In this document: positions 57,700 through 64,000 of the stretch, piece by piece
Layout of the letters: every line of letters starts with the position of its first letter
How positions within the stretch are numbered: the stretch's first letter is position 1
NCBI RefSeq assembly: GCF_020723905.1
Contig: NZ_DYHZ01000006.1
Span: forward strand, 186,001-250,000
Reading direction: 5' to 3'
Length of the DNA stretch: 64,000 bases
Origin: Anaerolinea thermophila
GTDB taxonomy: Bacteria; Chloroflexota; Anaerolineae; Anaerolineales; Anaerolineaceae
Program-made: the position numbers and the translations under genes
The notes under the pieces: model-generated
Databases searched by the model: none
The model's input: only the letters and a program-made list of their open reading frames with translations
Told to the model about the DNA's origin: nothing

Positions 57700-60393
57700 A
57701 TGCCTCTCAACGAATCGGATACCCGCGCTCAACTGATTGATCCTTTGCTCCATCGCGCTGGCTGGACACGCAGCCAGGTGACGCGCGAGCATTATTACCG
57801 ACCGGACTGGCAGTACGCGCCAGGACGAGTGGTATTGCGCGGCGGTCGGGCTGAACGCGAAAAACCGCGAGTCATGGATTATCTCCTGCGCTATACGGAT
57901 GCTTTCCCGATTGCGGTGGTGGAAGCCAAAGCCGAAGATATGCCAGCCAACGCCGGGTTAGAACAAGCCAAGCGTTACGCACGAGAGAACAATCTCATGT
58001 TTGCGTATGCCACCAATGGACATGAGATTATCGAATGGGATGGATTCAGCGATACCACTCGCATCCTTACAGAATTTCCTTCCCCCGATGAATTGTGGAA
58101 TCGCTGGGCGTTGAACACTGGCATTCACTCACCGCAGGAGGTGGAAAAGCGAATTGGCGAATTGCGCCCGCGTTACGATGCCGCAGTTGCCGCAGCCCGA
58201 CAACGCACCCCCCTGTTGCACCCCTATGCGCCACCGAGTCTGACCCACGGTAGCGAACCACGCTACTTCCAGGAGGCTGCCATTCGAGAAACACTGGTAC
58301 GCATCATGCGAGGGCAGAGACGCATCTTGCTGACCATGGCTACCGGTACGGGAAAAACCTTCACCGCCATGCAAATTGTGTGGAAGCTGATCAAGTCAGG
58401 CTGGCTGCATCAGCAAAGAGGGCGCTCCGGCAAGGTGCTATTCCTTGCCGACCGTGAGGTGTTACGCAATCAGGCTTATAATGCCTTCAGCCCTTTTGCC
58501 GGTGATCATGGAGATCCACGCTTCATGCTGGATGGCAAACGCCGTTTGAGTTTGCAACACGATTTGTACTTTGGTATTTACCAGACGCTCTGGGCGCAGG
58601 ATCCCCAGGGAAAGCGTCTGTTTGAAAAATTCCCGCGCGACTTTTTCGATATGGTTATCATTGATGAAGCCCACCGTTCGGGTTTTGGAACCTGGAAAGA
58701 GATTCTGGATCACTTTGAAAGTGCCATCCACCTGGGAATGACTGCCACCCCCAAGCAAGATGAAAATGTGGACACCTACGCCTACTTCTGTGCCGAGGAA
58801 CCAGCCATTCCCATTGATGAACAGGACCCCTCCAAAGGTCTTATTCATAAGCCAGCCTATACCTACAGTTTGGGTCAGGGAATCGAAGACGGTTTTCTGG
58901 CTACCTACAAAGTACACCGCGTGCTCAGCAGTGTGGATAAAAGCGGTTTACGAATTTCACAGGTTGTGGAGCAGGGCGCCGAACTGATTGTTCCAGAAGA
59001 TGCCGAATTGCGTGAGGAGTATCACACCCCCAACTTCGAACGCGAGATCCGTTTGCCCGATCGCACCCAGACGCTGGTCAAACATCTGGCAAATTTGCTG
59101 CGTCAGTTTGGACCCCTGCACAAGACGATGGTCTTTTGTGTGGATATGGAACATGCCCAGGAAGTTGCCCGCCTGCTGAATAATGAATTTGCCGATTTGG
59201 GGCTGGGTGAAAATTACGCCGTGCCAATTGTTAGTGAAGAGGGCGAACATGCTCAGCGCTGGCTCAACCAGTTTCAGGATAGCGACCGCAGAACGCCGGT
59301 GGTGGCAACCACTGCCGAACTCCTCTCCACCGGAGTAGATGTGCCAGCCTGCCGCAACATTGTCTTCCTGAAAACCATCTCGTCCCCCATTCTCTTCAAA
59401 CAAATCATCGGACGCGGCAGCCGCCTGGACCCGGCAACCGGTAAACTGTGGTTCCGTATCATTGATTACACCAACGCCACCCGCCTGCTCGACCCGCGCT
59501 GGGACTGCCCGCCCCGACCGATTGAAACCGCTCGCCCTATCAGCACTCAAACGGGCATCTTGCAGGGCACGGTACGTCTGGCAGATAGTGGGGAAATCCT
59601 TCAGGGTGCAAGTGTGGCTGTCATGGCAGCGCCCAATGACCAGCGCGGACCCATCCTGACCGATGAGCAGGGTAAATACCGCTTCGAAGGACTGCCAGTG
59701 GGGGAAGTAACGGTTGTCGCATATGGACCGCGCCTGAAACGCCAGCAAAAGACCATCACCACGCAGGATGGTGTTCCCGTTACCGTTGATTTTGACCTCG
59801 CTCCGCTGGCAGAAGGAGAGCACCGCCAGATTGTCGTCAGAAATTTAGAGGTGACGATTGCCGAGGAAGCCACCTTCTTTGTCGCAGGGCTGAGCGAGCC
59901 GCTGACGTTGGAACAATATGTGGATTATTCTCGCCAGAAGACGCTGGAATTACTGCCCGGTTGGGAACTGCTGGTACAGGCATGGCAGGAGGAAAACCAG
60001 AGACAAGAAATCAAGCGGAAGCTGGAACATAGCAATGTTTATCCGGAAGTGCTGGCAGAGGTGCTGAACCAACAGCAAGCGGATACTTTTGATGTCCTGG
60101 CATATGTGGCGTTTGGACGCCAGCCCATTCCGACCCGTGAGGAGCGGTTACGCACCTTTGTACAGCGCCACGCCGACTGGTTGAACGCTTTTTCGCCTTT
60201 GCAGCGCCAGATCATCGCAGCCCTGCTGGAGCAGTACCGGAATAGCGGGGTAGATGAGATTGCCAACCCACGTGTCTTTCGTCTGCCCGCTTTCAGAACC
60301 TGGGGCGGGTTGAATGGTATCAGCCAGCAGTTTGGCGGTGATCAATCCCTGCGCCAGATTGTGTTGGAACTTCAACGTCGTTTGTACCCATAA
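57700..60393 (+). CDS. hsdR: Type I restriction enzyme HsdR with an inserted carboxypeptidase-regulatory-like domain
   Basis: Motor and nuclease subunit of 897 residues. The N-terminal nuclease domain shows D60 and E75-A-K77 (RVMDYLL, VVEAKAED), the PD-(D/E)xK core. The helicase has Walker A MATGTGKT (about 213-220), DEAH box at about 322-325, ATPKQDE and VATTAELLSTGVDVPACRNI with IIGRGSRLDP in the second lobe. About residues 619-703 (GTVRLADSGEILQGASVAVM, then TDEQGKYRFEGLPVGEVTVV) is a beta-sandwich domain of the CarboxypepD_reg type, not a normal part of HsdR. The C-terminal 190 residues are of the EcoEI R type. It is followed by hsdM after 24 bp. Confidence 0.93.
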   Translation: MPLNESDTRAQLIDPLLHRAGWTRSQVTREHYYRPDWQYAPGRVVLRGGRAEREKPRVMDYLLRYTDAFPIAVVEAKAEDMPANAGLEQAKRYARENNLMFAYATNGHEIIEWDGFSDTTRILTEFPSPDELWNRWALNTGIHSPQEVEKRIGELRPRYDAAVAAARQRTPLLHPYAPPSLTHGSEPRYFQEAAIRETLVRIMRGQRRILLTMATGTGKTFTAMQIVWKLIKSGWLHQQRGRSGKVLFLADREVLRNQAYNAFSPFAGDHGDPRFMLDGKRRLSLQHDLYFGIYQTLWAQDPQGKRLFEKFPRDFFDMVIIDEAHRSGFGTWKEILDHFESAIHLGMTATPKQDENVDTYAYFCAEEPAIPIDEQDPSKGLIHKPAYTYSLGQGIEDGFLATYKVHRVLSSVDKSGLRISQVVEQGAELIVPEDAELREEYHTPNFEREIRLPDRTQTLVKHLANLLRQFGPLHKTMVFCVDMEHAQEVARLLNNEFADLGLGENYAVPIVSEEGEHAQRWLNQFQDSDRRTPVVATTAELLSTGVDVPACRNIVFLKTISSPILFKQIIGRGSRLDPATGKLWFRIIDYTNATRLLDPRWDCPPRPIETARPISTQTGILQGTVRLADSGEILQGASVAVMAAPNDQRGPILTDEQGKYRFEGLPVGEVTVVAYGPRLKRQQKTITTQDGVPVTVDFDLAPLAEGEHRQIVVRNLEVTIAEEATFFVAGLSEPLTLEQYVDYSRQKTLELLPGWELLVQAWQEENQRQEIKRKLEHSNVYPEVLAEVLNQQQADTFDVLAYVAFGRQPIPTREERLRTFVQRHADWLNAFSPLQRQIIAALLEQYRNSGVDEIANPRVFRLPAFRTWGGLNGISQQFGGDQSLRQIVLELQRRLYP

Positions 60394-60417
60394 ATCAAAA
60401 CCTGACAAGGACTCCTT

Positions 60418-62022
60418 ATGGCAAACAATCACCGAATCAACGACAACCTGAGCACCGAGATGTGGCGCGCCTGCGACATCCTGCGCCGCGACAACAACGT
60501 GGGCGGGGTGATGCAGTACACCGAACATCTTGCCTGGTTGTTGTTTCTCAAGTTTTTCGATCAGGAAGAAAAAAGACGGGCGCGCGAAGCCGCCTTCCGC
60601 GGCGAATCCTATACGCCTATCCTTCCGGCTGATCTGGCGTGGGATGCCTGGGCAAACCCGGAAGCCCTGGGGAAATGGGACTCCAGCAAGGGTGAGCTGG
60701 TCACCTTTGTGCGCGCCCGGCTGCTGCCGGGGTTGGCGAGCTTGAATGGTTCACCACTGGCAGAGTCCATCGCGAAACTTTTTTCTGATGAGAGCATGGG
60801 TAATCAAGCGGTGGTGCGCAACGTGCCTGTCTGCGCTTCGGATTACAACCTCAAGGATGTGCTGACCATCATCAACGAGATTGACTTCGAGCGTGACGAT
60901 GACTTCTTCACCATCACCCGCTTTTACGAAGACCTGCTGGCGCGGATGGGGCAGGAGAATCAAATCGCTGGCGAATTTCACACCCCCCGTCCAATCATCC
61001 GCTTCATGGTAGAGGTCATTGACCCGCACATAGGCGAAACAGTGTACGACCCCGCTTGTGGTTCGGCGGGTTTTCTGGCGCAAGCCTACCTGCATATGGA
61101 AAAGCAAGCCCGCACCCTGGAAGAAGCCGAAATCCTGCAGCAGCGCACCTTTTACGGGCAGGAGAAGAAAGCCCTGGCAGCCCTGCTGGGGACGATGAAC
61201 CTCGTCCTGCATGGCATTACCACCCCCAATATTACCCGCCGCAACACGCTGGAAGAAGATGTTAAAACAAGCGTTACCGAGCGCTTTGATATTGTTCTGA
61301 CCAATCCACCCTTTGGCGGCAAGGAAGGACGTCACATTCAGGAAAATTTCCCCGTCCGCAGCAATGCCACCGAACTGCTCTTTCTCCAGCACATTCTCAA
61401 AAAGTTGAAGCAAGCCCCCAATGCCCGCGCGGCGGTTGTCGTTCCCGAAGGGACGCTCTTCCGCGGCGGAGCGTTCGCCGAGGTCAAGAAAACGCTGTTA
61501 GAGGATTTTCACCTGTCTGCGGTGGTCAGCCTGCCGCCGGGGGCTTTTGCGCCTTATTCGGACGTAAAAACCGCGTTGCTGTTCTTTGAGCGCGCGCAAG
61601 GCGTGCTGGAACGCAACCCTCTGGCGCACAACGAGACCTGGTACTACGAACTGCTCCTGCCCGCTGGATTGAAGAAGTTCAGCAAGGGAAGCCCGATTCT
61701 GGACGAGCATTTTGACGAAGCCCGCCGCCTGTGGGCGCAGTGGCGCGCTTACCTGCACGGCGAATGCCAGCGCCCCTTCCCTACCGCCGCCGAAGCCCGC
61801 CAGCAAAGCCGCAACGGCGAAACCCCGCGGGCGTGGGTGGAAACGCTCGACGACCTGCGCGAGCGCAACTACGACCTGAGCGCCCGCAACCCCTACCAGA
61901 ACGAACGCGCCGCCCTGCCGCGCCCTGCCGAACTGACCGCCCGCCTGCTGGAACGCCAGCGCGAGGTGCAGGCTGCGTTGGAACGCCTGCACGCCCTGGT
62001 AAGCAATGGAGAGGAGGAATAA
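60418..62022 (+). CDS. hsdM: Type I DNA adenine methyltransferase HsdM
   Basis: N6-adenine methyltransferase subunit of 534 residues. An N-terminal helical HsdM_N domain (INDNLSTEMWRACDILRRDN) precedes the methylase. The S-adenosylmethionine motif is DPACGSAGF (about 211-219) and the catalytic motif is NPPF (about 296-299, in LTNPPFGGKEGRHI). A C-terminal helical part contacts HsdS. Start ATG at 60418 follows ACAAGGA. Its TAA overlaps the ATG of hsdS (TAATG). GC content is visibly higher than in neighbouring AT-rich segments of hsdS. Confidence 0.96.
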   Translation: MANNHRINDNLSTEMWRACDILRRDNNVGGVMQYTEHLAWLLFLKFFDQEEKRRAREAAFRGESYTPILPADLAWDAWANPEALGKWDSSKGELVTFVRARLLPGLASLNGSPLAESIAKLFSDESMGNQAVVRNVPVCASDYNLKDVLTIINEIDFERDDDFFTITRFYEDLLARMGQENQIAGEFHTPRPIIRFMVEVIDPHIGETVYDPACGSAGFLAQAYLHMEKQARTLEEAEILQQRTFYGQEKKALAALLGTMNLVLHGITTPNITRRNTLEEDVKTSVTERFDIVLTNPPFGGKEGRHIQENFPVRSNATELLFLQHILKKLKQAPNARAAVVVPEGTLFRGGAFAEVKKTLLEDFHLSAVVSLPPGAFAPYSDVKTALLFFERAQGVLERNPLAHNETWYYELLLPAGLKKFSKGSPILDEHFDEARRLWAQWRAYLHGECQRPFPTAAEARQQSRNGETPRAWVETLDDLRERNYDLSARNPYQNERAALPRPAELTARLLERQREVQAALERLHALVSNGEEE

Positions 62023-63203
62023 TGGAACGCTGGGAATTGCCGAAAGGGTGGGCGTGGAAGAAACTTAAGACCCTGATAACGGTAATTTATGGCAAAGGCT
62101 TATCAGAGAAACTGCGACTAGGCGGAAATGTGCCTGTCTATGGCGCAAACGGTGTTGTGGGCTTCCATAACGCATCAATTACAAAAGGCCAAACGATCGT
62201 AATCGGTCGCAAAGGTTCTGCTGGAGCAGTTAACTGGAGCGAGATAGCTTGTTGGCCAATTGATACCACATTTTTTATTGATGAATTTCCAGAAATCCTT
62301 TACCCTAAATTTCTTTACCAATTTTTGCGAAGTCAACAAATCGATCGCTTACAACAATCTGCCGCAATTCCGGGCTTAAACCGCGATGTTTTGTATAGTG
62401 TAGAAGTCCCCATCCCATACCCCGACGACCCCGCCCGTTCGCTGGCAGAACAGCGCCGCATCGTGGCGCGGCTGGAGGCGCTGCTGGGCGAAGTGCGCAC
62501 CCTGCGCGAAGAAGTCCAATCCATGCGCCGCGACCTGGCGCAGGTGATGGAATCCGCCCTGGCGGAAGTATTCCCCGATCCACAGGGGGAGGTGAAGGAG
62601 GGATGGGGGTGGAGGAAACTCAAAGAAATTGCTCGTGAAGATTCGCAACAAATTATCCCCACTGATTATCCAGAGCAAGAGTTTAATTACTGGGGTTTAG
62701 ACACTATAGCTAAAAATCAGATAGAAGAACCTTCACCTAATTTTGTTCTTGGCTCTACTATTCAGAGCACATGTGTAAAGTTCACTAAAGAGCATGTTTT
62801 ATACTGTAAATTAAGACCTTATTTGAACAAGGTCGTAGTTCCTTCTTTGGACGGAATTGGTTCTACAGAGTGGATACCATTAAAACCAAATCCAGAGATC
62901 ATAAAAAGGAGTTTTCTTGCCTTCTTTCTGCGCTCTCCTTATTTTCTTCAATATGCCACATCAAATGTCGCTGGGGCAAGAATGCCAAGAATGTCTAAAA
63001 AAGCATTGAAGGAAGCCTTCGTCCCCATCCCATACCCCGACGACCCCGCCCGTTCGCTGGCAGAACAGCGCCGCATCGCCGCCTACCTGGAACGCATCGC
63101 TGAAGAGACCCGCGCCATGGACGATTTGCTGGAGCAAGACCTACGCGACCTTGATGCGCTGGAGCAATCCATTCTCGCCGCGGCGTTTCGGGGAGAGGTT
63201 TAG
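62022..63203 (+). CDS. hsdS: Type I specificity subunit HsdS
   Basis: DNA-recognition subunit of 393 residues with two target-recognition domains: TRD1 at about 1-125 (WELPKGWAWKKLKTL, LYSVEVPIPYPDDPA boundary) and TRD2 at about 195-330 (GWGWRKLKEIA, FVPIPYPDDPA boundary). Each is followed by a conserved helix (SLAEQRRIVARLEALLGEVR and SLAEQRRIAAYLERIAEETR). The two recognition domains differ from each other, so the target should be bipartite and asymmetric. The TRD2 coding region is notably AT-rich. The start overlaps the hsdM stop. A perfect 58-bp direct repeat marks the ends of both TRDs. Confidence 0.95.
   Translation: MERWELPKGWAWKKLKTLITVIYGKGLSEKLRLGGNVPVYGANGVVGFHNASITKGQTIVIGRKGSAGAVNWSEIACWPIDTTFFIDEFPEILYPKFLYQFLRSQQIDRLQQSAAIPGLNRDVLYSVEVPIPYPDDPARSLAEQRRIVARLEALLGEVRTLREEVQSMRRDLAQVMESALAEVFPDPQGEVKEGWGWRKLKEIAREDSQQIIPTDYPEQEFNYWGLDTIAKNQIEEPSPNFVLGSTIQSTCVKFTKEHVLYCKLRPYLNKVVVPSLDGIGSTEWIPLKPNPEIIKRSFLAFFLRSPYFLQYATSNVAGARMPRMSKKALKEAFVPIPYPDDPARSLAEQRRIAAYLERIAEETRAMDDLLEQDLRDLDALEQSILAAAFRGEV
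62406..62463 (+). repeat. 58-bp direct repeat in hsdS, copy 1
   Basis: Identical over 58 bases to 63021-63078, 615 bp downstream and in the same frame. It encodes the VPIPYPDDPARSLAEQRRI segment at the end of the first recognition domain. Confidence 0.95.
63021..63078 (+). repeat. 58-bp direct repeat in hsdS, copy 2
   Basis: Second copy of the repeat at 62406-62463, at the end of the second recognition domain. Both copies keep the same codons, which suggests recent duplication or gene conversion. Confidence 0.95.
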
Positions 63204-63214
63204 GAGGAATCTTT

Positions 63215-64000
63215 ATGAAACTGAGGAAATTATCTATTAATAATTTTCGCGGAATCCACAATTTAGATTGGACAATTAACAGTGATATGGTGTGCTTGAT
63301 TGGTCCTGGCGATTCCACCAAAAGTACTATTTTGCTGGCTTTGGAATATCTCTTTTCACCAACCTATAATTTGACAATTAGTGATATCGATTTTTACGAA
63401 ATGAACGTGAGCGATGATAATCCCATTAAGATTGAAGCAATAGTTACTGGCTTTTCTCAACCTTCAGAATCAGATAACAGTTTAATTTCGGAAGATTCCT
63501 TTGGATTGGCGCTAGGATTTTGGGATCCTTTAAATCAATGTCTTTCAGATACACAAAAAGAGCATAATGGCACCCCATTTGAACCAGCCTTAAGGATCAG
63601 ACTGACCATTGGACGAGATTTAGAACCATCCTGGCAGGTTGTGCGACAGGATGGAGAGCCTCTATCCATTTCTGCTGTCGATCGCCGAAAATTAGGCGTA
63701 GCCAGTATTGGGCAATATTTTGATAGCGATCTATCTTGGGGACGTAACTCTGCGTTAACTCGTTTGACTCAAAAAGAGGATTTATCAAAAATACCAAAGA
63801 TACTTGCCGAGTCTGAACGCGAAATACTCACAGCTCTTAGGGTCGCTGACTTAAGCAGTCTTTCAGGTGCAATTGAAACGGCAAATTCTGCAGCAAAATC
63901 GATCGGGCTTAATCTTCAACAACTTCAGGCTGGCATACACCCCATGAAGGTAAACTTAAAACAAGGAGCCATATCGCTTTTTGACGGCAATTTACCTTTC
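63215..64000 (+). CDS. OLD-like AAA ATPase, cut by the window edge
   Basis: Partial gene, 262 residues visible, open to the end of the window. The N-terminus MKLRKLSINNFRGIHNLDW is that of RecF/OLD-type ABC ATPases. Walker A reads IGPGDSTKSTILLALE, where Thr replaces the usual Gly before Lys. DIDFYEMN and a segment with RIRLTIGRDLEPSWQVVRQD follow. The GGAGGAATCTTT site precedes the ATG, 11 bp after hsdS. A TOPRIM nuclease half is expected beyond the edge. OLD-family proteins occur alone or as the first gene of defence systems such as Gabija; which one cannot be told here. Confidence 0.8.
   Translation, partial: MKLRKLSINNFRGIHNLDWTINSDMVCLIGPGDSTKSTILLALEYLFSPTYNLTISDIDFYEMNVSDDNPIKIEAIVTGFSQPSESDNSLISEDSFGLALGFWDPLNQCLSDTQKEHNGTPFEPALRIRLTIGRDLEPSWQVVRQDGEPLSISAVDRRKLGVASIGQYFDSDLSWGRNSALTRLTQKEDLSKIPKILAESEREILTALRVADLSSLSGAIETANSAAKSIGLNLQQLQAGIHPMKVNLKQGAISLFDGNLPF

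Larger units (their letters stand above)
56228..64000 (+). mobile_element. Left part of a tRNA-integrated genomic island
   Basis: The left boundary is the 42-bp tRNA 3' fragment, followed by a tyrosine integrase gene, a structured repeat region and a defence cargo (DUF2188 protein, type I restriction-modification genes, OLD-like ATPase). The right boundary is outside the window. From the direction of the tRNA fragment, an intact tRNA(CAU) on the minus strand is expected at the far right end. Confidence 0.75.

Noticed and set aside
58957-59823. 288-aa open frame antisense to hsdR
   Set aside because: It covers the conserved helicase region of hsdR on the other strand, has no family features, and arises from codon bias.

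Overview
The window is about 64 kb of bacterial chromosome, probably from an anaerobic or facultative, possibly thermophilic member of the Chloroflexota (Anaerolineae-like). That placement is an inference from protein style: the ferredoxin form at 38740, polyphosphate glucokinase, the HAD-DinB fusion, and many genes with a -10 box only a few bases before the start codon. No rRNA gene or other decisive marker is present. There is one complete tRNA gene (tRNA-Leu, UAA) and one 3' tRNA fragment. No CRISPR array or insertion sequence was seen.

Region 1 (1-20.0 kb) is mostly core chromosome: a sugar-type ABC ATPase, MutS, an ECF sigma factor with DegV and a small membrane protein, a glutaredoxin-like protein, a zinc metallopeptidase, an S51-like protein with a CysRS-type tail, Fmt, a PanE-like reductase, tRNA-Leu, EF-P, a HAD-DinB fusion, FtsH, an acyl-CoA ligase, MiaA, YraN and a glycosyltransferase.

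Region 2 (20.1-34.3 kb) is an ethanolamine-utilisation bacterial microcompartment (BMC) locus. One long minus-strand operon reads eutN-eutH-eutM-eutA-eutB-eutC-eutL-eutE-(BMC-H with zinc-finger-like N-terminus)-eutQ-eutT-eutJ-(tandem BMC protein)-(99-aa protein). It is driven by a good sigma-70-type promoter at 32895-32922 with a long inverted repeat in the leader. An alcohol dehydrogenase (eutG-like) is divergent. A ParA ATPase gene abuts the operon tail to tail and could be a compartment-positioning factor. The encoded route is import of ethanolamine (EutH), cleavage to acetaldehyde and ammonia (EutBC, with EutA reactivation and EutT cofactor supply), then oxidation to acetyl-CoA (EutE) or reduction to ethanol (EutG), inside a shell of EutM, EutL, EutN and extra shell proteins. 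No phosphotransacylase, EutS, EutP or EutVW gene is in the window.

Region 3 (34.3-50.6 kb) holds a Fur/Zur regulator with a ZnuABC-type metal importer and matching operator-like palindromes, polyphosphate glucokinase, ferredoxin and superoxide dismutase, a DMT exporter, MalQ and GlgA, an amidohydrolase-CYTH fusion, a CinA-like protein with a degenerate C-terminus, a PadR regulator with an orphan ModB-type permease, and two sulfur-type exporters (TauE, YeiH), the latter with a separately encoded 41-aa membrane peptide.

Region 4 (50.6-54.8 kb) is a thioredoxin / COG0701 permease / DUF5714 / lipoate-ligase-like / thioredoxin-like gene set. It resembles the SAO (selenocysteine-assisted organometal) neighbourhood named in protein-family databases, here with cysteine rather than selenocysteine.

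Region 5 (56.2 kb to the end) is the left part of an integrated island. A 42-bp 3' tRNA(CAU) fragment sits beside a tyrosine integrase, followed by a structured repeat region, a DUF2188 protein, a type I restriction-modification system (HsdR with an inserted carboxypeptidase-regulatory-like domain, HsdM, and HsdS with a 58-bp perfect internal direct repeat) and the start of an OLD-like ATPase cut by the window edge.
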